Shown here: positions 12,619-23,706 of the stretch, one piece after another
How the letters are laid out: every line of letters begins with the position of its first letter
Position numbering within the stretch: position 1 is the stretch's first letter
From: Symmetrospora coprosmae
Taxonomy: Eukaryota > Basidiomycota > Cystobasidiomycetes > Symmetrosporaceae
Assembly: GCA_008802785.1 (NCBI GenBank)
Contig: VUYT01000049.1
Span: forward strand, 21,064-85,063
Reading direction: 5' to 3'
DNA length: 64,000 nucleotides
Translations under genes and position numbers: made by a program
The notes under the pieces: generated by a model
Database searches by the model: none
The model's input: the letters and a program-made list of their open reading frames with translations, nothing else
Told to the model about the DNA's origin: nothing

Positions 12619-14072
12619 TCAGGCAGTTTTCAGTCTCGGGCCCGGTGCGGCTGGCTGATAATAAGCACCCAGCAAGCGCACAATAAGCCACGCATGGATG
12701 GCGAACAGCAGAACACTTGCTGCCCAGACCGATGTGAAGCTCGCTTCGCCGAGGAGCTCCATGCCGTACGCCTGACGCAGCCAGACGGCCTGTCCCGCAA
12801 CCCAAGCCAGGAGGAGAGTCCAACCCCCTGCTTCCCATCGATTGTCGAAGTATAGCTCGTGCAGGACCAGAGGGAGGAACCAAAGGCTCCACATGAAATA
12901 TTGTGATGTGCATACCCGGTTGAAGGCCGTAAAGGTGAGGGTCTGCACGAACATTGCGAACGGGAGGGATGCTCTGCGCCCGAGGAAGATGCCAAGGGCT
13001 GCGACAAGTCCTAACTGTGGCACGAAGCTCGAGTTGAGTAGTGTCGTTGCCAGTGACTTTAGATTGAGTTTCAGTGGCGCGCTGCCGAGTGAGGCAAAAG
13101 CAGAGCTAGAGAGCTGCAAGTAGATGGCGTAGAAGTGATGGGAAAAGTTGTGCCGGTGGTCGAGGCGGGTGAGGTGATATAGGAACGTGTGCTCGACGAA
13201 AGGCTGTCCCCAGCTGCGGCAAGAGGCATTAGTCCAAATAGCGTCATGAGCAAGATGAGCGGGACTTACAGGCTGTACATTGCCGCATTGAGAAGCATGA
13301 AAGTGGCGAATGAGACGACAGCAAATTGTAGCTGGTGCCATTGCGGTCTCCACCATTTGCTTTCATTCGCGAGCTTGGCCATGATGGGCGCAGCGTAGAT
13401 GACTGGGTACAGCTTGAAGTGTACTGCCAGGCCAAAGACGATTGCCGAGGCCTTCCAGCGCTGCGCGTTGGCCAGAGCGAGCATCGCCACGACAATGACA
13501 CCCAGCAAGGCCTCGGCACTCCCTCTCGTCGAAATGTTGGCCACGAAAGGGTTGAGCAGCCAAATTGTGCTGACGAAGAGCTTGGCTTTTCTGGCAGGGA
13601 GCTGCTGCTGGGTCGTGAGGATGCGGTACAGTAAGCACCCGACAACAAGGTCCGCAGCAGCGAAGAGACATTTGCCGAATAGCGGGTGAAGGAGGGTGCC
13701 TGGCACGAGAAGCGCGGCCAGGAGGGGCGTGTACCGGTAGGTTGCCCGGTCGTACGGCGTGCCTATCCGGCCTGCTGCACTCGAAAGCGGGCCCGGAGCT
13801 GGCGTGGACGGGTGCACGATGAAGGCCGCGGCGTCGGAGAAGACGAAGTAGTCGACGTCGGTGTACTTGAGTGCATGATGGGCATCATGGTATGCTCCGT
13901 ACGCTATGAGAACGACGCGCAGGAGAGCTGCAAGGGGGAGGAGGGTAACGCTAAAAGAGGCAGCGGAAGGGGATAACAAGTGGAGGAGGGAAGGAGGTGA
14001 GCGTGCAGGGCCAGATGAGCCAGGGCGAGCTTGGGTCCCGGGAGCTCTCGAAAGGGTCGTAGGTGGTGGCAT
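12619..14072 (-). CDS. GPI14: GPI mannosyltransferase I catalytic subunit (PIG-M/Gpi14)
   Basis: Two exons (14072-13270, 13213-12619) give 465 aa. It transfers the first mannose from dolichol-phosphate-mannose to GlcN-PI in the ER lumen during GPI-anchor synthesis. Many hydrophobic segments span the protein. The luminal loop carries the DXD motif DVDYFVFSDA at 72-80 typical of this GT-C family, followed by GTPYDRATYRYTPLLA. The Pbn1/PIG-X partner is not in this window. The intron ends GTAAGT...GCAG and splits a Leu codon. It is divergent from the SNARE gene, with 439 bases between their starts. Confidence 0.92.
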
Positions 14073-14511
14073 GAAGGCGGGGCCTGCGCGACTAGGTAAG
14101 CGCGGCTCGGAGGGATGTAGCGATTGCGATGTGAGCCTTTCCGGCTGTAGTGGATGCCTATGCTGTCAATGCGATCTTCATTATCTGGTGCGAATGCGGT
14201 TTCTTCGAGCGGGCTGTGCTGTGCCTGGCTTGTCCTCGCTGTGAGCCTCCAAGGTCCAAGGCAGGGGCGCGTTGGCGAGCTGATCAGCTGAAACGGGTTG
14301 CCTTCTCGTCAGTCAACTCAGCTGAAGCGATACTCACAGATTCCACCCAAGTACGTACAGCGCGGAGATGAGCGCTATCTGCCGGGCACTTGGGATACTG
14401 CCGTGCTTATGCCCTGCGTGGCGCGGGAGGCTGACGTGCAACTGCGGGTGTGCACCCATCCCCTTCCCTCCGTCTCCCAGCAGCCACCCACCTCTCGACA
14501 GACAGAACAGC
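14073..14511. promoter_or_regulatory. Shared promoter region of GPI14 and the SNARE gene
   Basis: Head-to-head region between two starts. No coding sequence is supported. No TATA box stands out. The assignment as promoter rests on position alone. Confidence 0.4.
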
Positions 14512-15379
14512 ATGTGAGCAGCGCAGCCCGGAAGATTGTCCGCACGGCGGTCCATCTGCTGACGTTCACCCGGCTCGTATGCTCGTTGCGCCTCATTGCC
14601 TCGTCCAGGTCGGGCTCACCAGAGTGCGTGCAGGCAGGCACCTTCTCCTGCCGAGCGTCTGGCACAATACAGGGCAACCCGAGCTGATGCTCGCGCCTCT
14701 CCTGCTGACCGCACGACAGACCGTACGACCCATATGTGCCTTCCCCTTCTGGCTCCCAGCCAGGCTCAGCGGGCCGCCAGCCCGGCTCGGCGGGACAGCA
14801 GCCAGGCTCAGCGGGTGGCAGCAGTGGAGGAGCAGGCAACGCGCGGACAGCGGCCATCCAGGCAGAGATTGACAACACGGTCAACATCATGCAGGAGAAC
14901 ATCAAGAAGGTCGCGCAGAGGGGGGAGCGGCTCGACACGCTGCAGGACAAGACGGGTGGGTCCCGGCAGCTTGCGCAGTACGGCAGCGACGCCTAGGCCA
15001 AGCGACTGACTGTGGCTCGACTCACGTTATGCAGACACGCTCGCGGTGTCCGCACAAGGCTTCAGGCGCGGGGCGAACCGGGTGCGGAAGGCAATGTGGT
15101 GGAAGGTGCGTGCGGGGCCTCGGCCGTGTGGGCGCCTGGCAGACGTGCACCTGGACTGACTGTCTCGATTAACCCACGCACACAGGACATGAAGATGCGC
15201 CTGCTCATCATTGCGGGCATTGTCATCCTCATCATTGTCATAGTTGGTGCGTCTAGAGAGGAGGGCGGCGATCTCACAGTCAGCAAGCAGCACGCTGTGG
15301 CTCCCGCTGACATGCACCTTCTCTCTCGCGCGCGCCACTTCCTATACGCTGCATAGTCCCAATCGTCATCAAGAAATGA
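14512..15379 (+). CDS. SNC1: Synaptobrevin/VAMP-type R-SNARE
   Basis: Six exons (14512-14513, 14609-14623, 14720-14955, 15035-15105, 15186-15246, 15357-15379) give 135 aa. It is a v-SNARE for fusion of secretory vesicles with the plasma membrane or endosomes. The N-terminus is rich in PGSAG repeats and begins PYDPYVPS. The SNARE motif follows, with a likely zero-layer Arg in [11 protein letters not shown], then a WWKDMKMR juxtamembrane stretch and a C-terminal membrane anchor (about 113-133) ending IVIKK. I place the start so that the ATG is split, with AT in exon 1 and G at the head of a 15-nt exon 2. This yields MSGSPEPYDPYVP with all phases consistent, and no other ATG reaches the conserved PYDPY segment in frame. 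Exons 3-6 are firm; exons 1-2 are inferred. Confidence 0.85.
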
Positions 15380-16633
15380 GATGAGTCGCACGACAGTTCG
15401 GGCGGGAACGCTTTCGAGCGTGAGTATGGAGTCGATTCGAGCCGGAGCTTCTTGCAACCGACTGACATCGGATGCGGATGCAGCCATTGGTCCCATCTCT
15501 CCTCCCTCGGGTTCGAGTGCTTCTTGAGCTCAGTACAGCGCTGGTCGACCTGAGATGTAGCTCGAGCTCGAGCCCTGGAGCCGGGTCTCAGGGACGGGCC
15601 GGCGTTTCCACCACCCCTTTCCCCCTTCCACCGCCACTATGGACGCGCTCTCCTTCGCAAAAGCTCAGAGACAGTGCCCCTATTGGCACCTCTCCCTCCC
15701 CTCCTTCTTCCTCACAGCCACCGGACTGTCGTGCATACGGCCCTGCTTCATTCAGGCCCTTCCCCCTCCGTCCCTTCAACCAACTTCCTTCCGACCGAGT
15801 ATACCTACTCATGACCTCAGAGACGCCAAAGTTACCTGAGTCACAAGGCCCAAACATCCGCTGTGTCGCGTTCGTCTGTCGCTCTCGCTTCCGTGTTGAT
15901 ACAAGTCGTCTGTGCCAATGTCTTCAAAGCTCGCTCACTCTATGCGATGGACCGCCTGCAGCCAGCGCAGACAGGCTGTCGCTTGCCATGGTTTGCAAAG
16001 AACAGCCTGCGCCCCCCTGCGCAAAGCTCAGCACGCCAGCTTTGCATTGTGGATGGCGACTCAGCCATAGTGTCAGCCTCAACGAGGCACGTGCTCCCCG
16101 CGAGTGTTACGAGTACCCGCTTGGCTGCCCTTGCTCTTCTCGACGGGAGAGCTTCAGCCGTCTCACCACCAGCAGGGAGAACAGAGGCTGGCAGATTGGA
16201 GGGTACCGCAGAGGTTGTTGCGCGCTCGGATAGACGGAAGTGCCTGCCACCCAGAACCGCAAGGGCAAGAAGGGCGGTCGCACCGAGGAGAAGCGGCCAA
16301 GACTACAAGCACGGGAGGAGCGCAGGGTGAGCACCCATTGAAGCAGCGTAGCGAGCCGCAGACACTGATGCAAGCGTGCGCTATACAGTACAGACTGCAT
16401 CGGTCCTGCTTCGACGCCCTGAGCCCTGTCTGCCCTCGCATGCTCCTCACCACCAAAGGCAGTGACGGGTGTCGGACCTGACAGCGTGCTTGGACGCAGC
16501 AGCAACAGCTCCGACCGCGCGGTGGACCGCGGCGGGCAGCGGGTGCAGCAGCGGATACTGGTAGTCCAGGATACGTCCGCGGAGGTGGAGAGAGGGAGAC
16601 GCCTCCCTCTGCCTGGTGGTCACCTTCCAGACA
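15380..16633. other. Long intergenic region
   Basis: About 1.25 kb between the SNARE gene and the next start. Open frames on both strands (one of 253 codons at 15472-16233) have no domain, no splice logic and skewed composition, so I do not call a gene. It probably includes a long 5' UTR for the downstream gene. Confidence 0.45.
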
Positions 16634-19600
16634 ATGCTCCAGAGCTCGTCCGTCCTCATCCTCGTCGTCCTCGTCGGCTCGACCGTGGTCATTGTCGCCC
16701 TCGCCGTCTCGAGGAGGAGAGCCCGTCAGCGCAGGCAGGCAGAGAGGAAGCGCCGCTTGCTGGGCATACCGGATCCAGTGCATCCAGCTCCGAAGGGCAG
16801 CACCATCACCAGCACCAGCAGCGCCGTCAGCTTGCGGAGTCGTTCCCTCTCCCTTCCCGGAGTGCGGAGGCGATTCACCCAGACCTGGTCGAACCTCTTC
16901 CCGCCGCTCGCTCTCGCCCTTGCAGACCACGACAGCAGCAGCGCCCAGCCCAGCAAGGCAGAAGAATCCACCATGAGCGCAAAGAAGCGGAATGGGCCGT
17001 CCCGCCTCCCGTCCGCTGGCGCCGCATCCCCATCAGCCGCGAACTCATCTTCGCCACTCCACACCTTGACCACCCTCGCGTCACCCCCAGTCCCAGCAAC
17101 TGGCGTGCTCAGCCCCACATCCTCCAACAAGAAAGCCTCTGCACGATCCACTCCGGTCGGCAAAGGCAGCCGAAAAGCGAGCATGTCAAAGCCGAAGACG
17201 AGCCTGCCGAGTGTACGCTCAATAGGCATACAGGTGCCCTCGCCAATACCATCGGATGACGACGAGGCGACCACTACGCAGGCAGTCAGGCGGATATCAA
17301 GTACTCATGCGGAAGGACGCGAGGCAGGAGGGCAAGACTCGGCTTCAACAGGCAACGGAGCCGCGCAGCCATCGACAGCATCTACACCGTCGAAACCGAC
17401 GCCGCCACCGACAGCGACTTTGTCGCCATTTTCGTCTCCCTTGCCAAGCATTGGAGAGGCTGTCTCAACAAGCGCATCGCCACAGAGTGCAAGAGATGCG
17501 GTCCCTCATCCGAATGGGTTCGCAGCAGAAGCAGGCGATAGCACGAGGTCCCCGGACCCGAGCTCCTCGCCTGAGCTGCACTCATCTCCCTCTATGAATA
17601 CCTTGAACGAGACTCCATCCCGCTCTGGTCGCAAAGCGCGCCGTACCTCGGGCCGCCAGCAGTCTCAGGTTGCGATCCCAGGCCTGACGCCATCCGTGTC
17701 CATTTCGACCGAGCAGCTCCGGCCAAGTCAAGCCTCGACCAATTCCGCGTCGCCCACCACACCCATCGCTGCAGCGGCTGTATCCGAGTCTCCGCAAACC
17801 TATCATGGTCCAACTCTTGCCGGGTTGGGAATCGCCGACAACGAGAGACACAACAGCAATTCTGGCTCATCCTCCTCGTCCGCTGCGCCCTCGGTGCCTG
17901 CTTCCACCCATATCTCGCAGTCCAACTCGCGGGACCACTCGATATCGGGCCGCTCCGCATCGTACTCCGTTTCGACAAGCGATACAGCCGCAACGAGCTT
18001 CGATCATCTCGATGCAGGGCAGGAGAGTCCGGTGCGGAAGGACGCAGACAGAGCCAGCAGCAGTAACGGACGGCAGGAGGGTCCATCCACAGCGGAGCCA
18101 TACTGCTTTCACAGCTCGTTCCGGGCCGAGGTAGAGCAAGCTCGGCCCGAGCCGAAAAGAGGTGCGCATCAGCGACAGCAATCTTACTCTGCTGCGAGGA
18201 AGAACAGAGAGCTGTCTCTGCCTACACCGCCAGATAGCGAGCCACGGCGTCGCCCCACGCAGCAGCGCAGCCAGCATGCCTCGCCGCTGGATGCACGTTT
18301 TAGTAGCATGCAGTCGCCCTCGCTCGCACTCCGTCAACCTCCCTTGCCATACTTACACTCTCCGAACCAGGCAATGCTTGCTCAACAGCAGCAGCACAAT
18401 CACCAGCAGCAGTACCTGTCGATGCTCCAGCAGCAGCAGCGGTATCAGCAAGCGGCGCAACAACAGCAACAACAACAACAACAGCAGCAACAGCAACAGT
18501 TGCGAGAGCAGCAGCAACAGCAGTACGGCTACATTGTGCAAAAGGCGTATCAAGACGCGTTTGCTGGCGCAATGCTGCAGCAGCAGCGGATGGCACAGCA
18601 GGCGAGTGGCATTGCGCCCGCCGACTATGGCATGCAGTTTTCAGCCTCGAGTTCCCGGGGAGCGTCACCTGCTGCTGCTCCGCCGCCGGCCATGGCCGCT
18701 GGTCAGATCTCCAGGCCAGCATCTCCTCTCACCTTTCCATCGCTGTCACCCAGTCCGGCTAACACTACGGAGGGAGCGACCAACGGATGCGTGCTGCCTG
18801 GCTCGCACCAGCTACCTCAAGCCGGACATCCGGCCGCACAGCCCTTAGAGATCCTCCATTCCATGCAGGAGCTGCAGAGCCAGTTGCAGTCCGCACACGC
18901 AGGTGTGATGCTCCCGCAGATGTCTCCAGCATTCCCGAATGGACAACGGACCATTCCGCCTTCGCCGTCCTTGTCGCCTTCGCCTGCTCTAGCCTCGGTG
19001 GGCTGGTCACATCCGCCTAGCCCCTCTGTTCACGGAGGTCAGCCCTCGCCTGCGCTTGTGAGCGCGGTCCACATGCTGTATCAGCCGATCCCTTCCCCCG
19101 CAACTCCGCAGATGAGCTTGCTCAATACCTCAGCCTACCCGCCAAGCGACTATGCTCAGCATCATTCTGTATCTGCCTCGTCACCAGGCTGGATGCATAG
19201 CCCGAGTCTCGTTTCGCCGCAGCATGCATCGATGTCCGGCACGCCAGCATACGGCAGTGCGGTGCATCCTGCCGCCTCGCAAGGTCCGCTCGGTCTGCGC
19301 CAGAGCACTGGCAGGTTGCGGCAGGACACTTTCGGAGATTCAGAGAGGCTGGGTAAGGCCCGCAGCACTCGCAGGGCCAGCCGAGGCGGCCAGGCCGATG
19401 GATCAGACGGAGGAGATTTACGCGGGAGCGATGATGCGGGAATATCGCTCGCTTCTCCACAAGCACGTCGTCCTTCGTTCGGCGCTTCGCGTGGTAGGAG
19501 ACAGTCCCTGGCTCCGCCACCCTTATCGTCAGCAACGCCAACCAAGAAGCAGCCGCATGCGGACTTCCCCCAAGATCGCTCGATCACGCCTGACTTGGAG

Positions 19601-20592
19601 ACGCTTGACTCCTTGAAAGACAGGGAGGACGACACGCTCGCCGTATCCGAGATCTTGGCCAAGATGAAGGCCATGGAGGCTGTGCTTGAGCGAAGAGGCA
19701 AGGAGCTCGAGCTCGCTACCTGGCGCGTCAAGTGTGGCGATGTCGACCGCTTGAATATGGAGACGGAGCACCAGAAGGCGCTCAACCACTTCTACGAGCG
19801 AGCAGAGAGAGCAGAAGCGAGGCTCAGACTGGCAGATGAGGGTGGAAATCGGCCGATCAATGGCGGCTCTTCGCCTTCGTTGCCTGCTCGTGGGATCTAT
19901 GATCAGCCTACATCAAGCGAGGCAAGCACGGACGGTGTGGATGAGTCTGATGATGGAAACATCGAGAGTCGGGTGGGTGCCTCTCCAGTCTATGTCGGGT
20001 TGGCTGGACAAGCTGACCTGCTTGCGTTGTTTAGCGCGCTCGCCGCCCCTCGGGCTCCGTCTCGAATGGCACACCTGGCTTGACTGAGTTCCAGTCACCC
20101 ATGACGGCGTCCTACTCAAGCTATACGGTATCGCCTTCTCTCGATACGCCTCTGCGACACCCGCCCCACCCTTTCAAGCAGTCCAAAAAGGGGCGCCGTG
20201 CGAAGCGCAGCGAACCAACCGCGAACGACCCCTTCTCGGTCAATCGCTTCCGCAGCCACCACTCCGAGGTGTCAAGTGACGCTGGTCACGACAGCAGCGA
20301 TAGTGACGACTTGGAGATTGTGCTCAGTCGCAGCCGCAGTCCAAGCCTGGGTCCAGTCGTGCCGAGCGACCAACTGCACAACCTGCCCTCGCTAAGCGAC
20401 CCTGCAAGTAAGGCTGTCGGTCTAGGCGTCGTCATGGCTAGCTCGGACGCCGACATCGATCATGAGAGCGCCCTGCCTGCGAATTACGTCGGCTCCATCC
20501 CCTCATTCAGCTTCTCCCGCCCGCCAACATCACCCACACCACTCGAGCCCGCGCAAAACCCACTAGATGCTCACTCACCTGATGGACAATGA
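16634..20592 (+). CDS. Large single-pass membrane protein with low-complexity and Gln-rich regions; function unknown
   Basis: Two exons (16634-19972, 20035-20592) give 1298 aa. I do not recognise the family. Residues 1 to about 28 form a hydrophobic segment followed at once by an Arg-rich stretch (RRRARQRRQAERKRR). That suggests an N-terminal membrane anchor with the rest of the protein in the cytosol. The middle is Ser/Pro/Thr-rich and disordered, with a Gln-rich tract at 18380-18530. A predicted coiled coil near 19640-19830 begins SEILAKMKAMEAVLERR. The second exon ends in a Ser-rich tail. The intron is GTGGGT...TTTAG and phase 0. Low complexity of this kind is common in fungal polarity or scaffold proteins, but that is only a guess. 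Confidence 0.75.
18365..18540 (+). repeat. Polyglutamine-coding CAG/CAA repeat
   Basis: Imperfect CAG/CAA trinucleotides inside the 1298-aa gene code for several Gln runs broken by His, Arg, Leu and Tyr, including one run of 14 or so Gln residues near 18460-18500. Mixed CAG and CAA codons argue for selection on the protein and against recent slippage only. Confidence 0.85.
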
Positions 20593-20914
20593 CCCTCCGC
20601 TGCAGATTACCCGTACCTCTTGACGTCATGCTCTCCCCTGCTGTTCTCGTTGTTGTCATCAACAGACCCCTATGACGCAATGCGCAGGGTCATGTGCAGG
20701 GCAAATCGTGCTGACTTGCGTATCCCTAGCGAAACTAACGGATCCGCAGGTTGTCGTACGCTAACTTACACATGCTGGCTCGGCTAACGCCCCTTTTCCT
20801 GCCGGTATGCATGTGTTAAGCGAGGTCCTCCATGGTCCTGGAAGATCGGAGCTTGTATAAAAGCGGTACCGCTTCGATCTGCTCCTTTCTCCTCTTCTTT
20901 CCTTCCCAGGCAAC
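20593..20914 (+). promoter_or_regulatory. Intergenic region with a TATA box
   Basis: A clear TATAAAAG box lies at about 20856-20863, followed by a pyrimidine-rich stretch and an ATG at 20915. This is the only textbook TATA element I noted in the window. It points to the disrupted gene downstream, which suggests that gene was once strongly or conditionally expressed. Confidence 0.55.
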
Positions 20915-23129
20915 ATGGCCTCTTTGAGCTTTGGCTAACGGTTCGCGATCCATTCTACAGCAGTACTCTCGAAAGAGGCCTGGGCCCACGCAAAAGCCCC
21001 TTTCGGACTCTGCCTCGTGCAGCTGATGGCGCGAGTGGCGAACGCAACGGCGTCAAGCAGCCTCTGCTTGCCTCGGAGGCCGGAAGCTGGTCGGCCGCCA
21101 TCTGCCCGAAGGGATGGCTATCCTGGCCGTCAATGTGGCCACACTCCCTCAGATGCGCTACGTTGTCTTGCTCAATGCCGGCGAGCTGAGCCATGCATTC
21201 CGACCGAATGGAGTCCAGCAGGGCGGAGCGAGTGCTCGCCTCTGCGCTAGCTTCGATTCGCTCGCCTCTCCGAATTCGACGCGATCTTCTCCCCGTGGCG
21301 TCGCAGGAGGCGGTTCTCCCTTCTCATATATACGCACGTACCGGGACGTCGCCTACGACGGCTACTGTCTCGCGGTCCCGGGCGCCGGCCGCGAAGATGA
21401 CATCGTCCCTAGATCCAGAAAGGCGGAGCCCCTGACTGCATCTAAGATAACCTCACACTCCATGCAGGGACGGCCTGCTTCACGTCCTGTGGAAGATGGT
21501 GTATGTCGGCATTAAGTCGCTCTTTGGCATCTCCTGGAGAGCCAAGGACACGTCAAGAATCCCCTCCTGGGACGAGAGCTTCGCCAAAGTCGAGTTCTCG
21601 ACGAGGGCCGACGCGAGCAGCTCAAAGAGCAGGTCGGGTCTACATCCGGGCTCGCGGCGAGATCCAGACGATAATGGTTGCCTACTACCAAGCCAACCTC
21701 GCAGAGTGGGTACTTCTCTGACAATCTGTACTTCAGACTGATGGCTGATGGCCTTCGTGTGCATGCAGGGCGAAGGAGTAAGGAAGGAGGAGAGGCAGGG
21801 GATCAAGCAAAAGGAAAGGAGTGAAGAATGTTGCAGCATGACCCAAAGGAGCGTGGCAGAGACAGAAGACAACAGCAGCAAGAGAGACGAGAGAAGTATC
21901 CGTGGCACCGGCAACTCCAATTGTCGTCAGTAAGGGCTGTGAGGACGGCCATCGCCGCCGTACAAACGCACACGGTCGTGCCCCGGAAGTCGGTGCATCC
22001 CGCCAACGGCACCGTCTCCTATCGTGCCGTCCCGGCCAACTTCGAGACAGAGTATCCGCACGAGCGAGTCGACAAGATTTTCCCACATACTCTGCCTACC
22101 CGCCATCTGGAGGGATCGAGGACAGCGCGATAGAGCTGCACTGGCTGTCGTAACGAACCGACTCGAGGTGAGCTTTGACCTTCCCCGCTCGTAGTACCCG
22201 CATCCTCCCCACGCTCGGATCTAGAATAAAAATGCTGCTGACGATGCGGCGTCTTCGTCTGTCGTAGGTCGAGCAGGACTTCTGCGCGGAAGCTCTCGGT
22301 CTCACCTCCCGAGACGCTCTGCTCGATGACCAGCTCTGCCGCGGCCTCTACTTGACGCAGAACCATCATGCGAACCGGCTGACGCACGACAACCTCATGA
22401 ACACGACCCTCGAGAAAACGTACGACAATGACCTCTTCAAGGCGCCCAAGGTTCTTCTCAAGTACCTCTCAAGCAGGCAAACGAGGGGAAGGTCATCGAT
22501 ATCTTCCTCGGCCATCAGTACAGGATGCCACTCAAGACGAAAGACCTGGCAAAAATCATTCGTGGAGCGACGGTCTCCGATGACTCGACATTCTCCTTCA
22601 TCCGCGGGTAAGTGTGCTCGCCTGTCTACAGTCTCCGAGTTCTGGCTTCGTTCTCGCTGATGCCAGTCTGACATCCACAGGGCCGCCGACACCACGTAGG
22701 TTACCTCGGCTCAAACCCTACACGTCTTGGATAAGGCTGACAGCACCCACTTGTATTCAGTGGCTCGTACAGAGCTGCGGGAGAAGCGCAGAAGACAAAC
22801 GTCTCGCCGGCACTCAAGGACCGACCTTTCGACTACCTGGTGTCCTTCACCTTCGGCGAAGTCAAGGGCTTGTGAGTTAGCCATCAGGTCTTCGTTCCGC
22901 TATCGCTTCTTCTGAGCAAAGCGAAGGTGTCCATCGCAGCGTGAACAACGGAGTCGCTGCGACCGACGACTGGACGTGGATCAAGACCTACGACGAGGCA
23001 TTTGTCGTAAGGACTCCAGTGAACCTCGAGCACGAGTACGGCTGGACCAGGCCCCTCTTCCCTGGCGAGGAACAGGCGGACGACCAGGTTGATGGCGGTG
23101 CAGGCAGCCAGGAGGAAGACGACGAGTAG
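20915..23129 (+). pseudogene. Frame-disrupted gene of unknown family
   Basis: Coding character is obvious in pieces but does not stay in one frame. Strongly codon-biased segments lie at about 21114-21250, 22040-22150, 22270-22470, 22470-22610, 22720-22790 and 22790-22870, and then in the last exon 22941-23129. Neighbouring pieces are separated by what look like single missing bases, for example near 22080, 22150, 22463 and 22785. The last intron (donor GTGAGT at 22873, acceptor GCAG before the final exon) is intact and in phase, and the final exon ends in an acidic tail. I do not recognise the protein. The ATG at 20915 meets a stop after seven codons. The neighbouring genes show no such shifts, so general assembly error is unlikely, though a local low-coverage stretch remains possible. 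Confidence 0.5.
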
Positions 23130-23706
23130 GCTTTGCTCCTACCTCAGAAAAGCACAACTCAGTCTGTCCCCACGTGCATCACCCTCTTTTGTCTTCCCGC
23201 GCTTTACCATCTACTACAGGCATCTGATACGTTGTACTGCTATCCACCATCGTAGCCAGTCCCTCGTTAATTCAGTCCCTCACATTTGCCCGAACCGCCG
23301 TGCCGCGTTCTTCTTATCCAGATCGGGCTATACACTGCAAACATGAGCACATACTTGCGGGCTTCCGCTTCATTCCTGACTGTTGCTGGCCCTCGCTGGG
23401 CCTTGCTGGGCTCTGCTAACCTTTGCTGGCCTTTGCTGGCCTTTGCTGGCCTTTGCTGGCCTTTGCTGGCATTTGCTGGCATTTGCTGGGCCTTGCTAGG
23501 CTACGAAGGATCTACCCACACCTCCCAGGCGATAGCTTTCTAGCGCGGACATTCTCGTGCACGAGACATTAGCAAGCAGCTCGTGCTGTACTTCAGAAAA
23601 AGGTACGTATAGACTGTATTGCGAGGCAGCTGAGCATGGCGCGCGAACCGAAGGCGCAGGAAGCACAAAAAGAACTAGTCCATGCAGAGGCAGACAGTCA
23701 TGCCTG
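23130..23706. other. Intergenic region holding a minisatellite
   Basis: Convergent spacer between the disrupted gene (+) and the lipase-like gene (-). Apart from the 10-bp repeat at 23381-23500, nothing is recognisable. Confidence 0.55.
23381..23500. repeat. 10-bp minisatellite (CTTTGCTGGC)
   Basis: About twelve head-to-tail 10-bp units. Five perfect copies of CTTTGCTGGC occupy 23421-23470, flanked by diverged copies such as CCTTGCTGGG and ATTTGCTGGC. It is not a multiple of three overall and lies outside any gene model. Confidence 0.9.

Noticed and set aside
15472-16233. 253-codon plus-strand ORF in the long intergenic region
   Set aside because: Ser/Pro/Arg-biased with no domain, no conserved-looking segment and overlapping ORFs of similar quality in other frames; typical of GC-rich noncoding DNA.
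22441-22470. Tiny 23-base intron explaining one frame change in the broken gene
   Set aside because: Far shorter than any other intron here and with no branch site; a single-base loss is the simpler reading.
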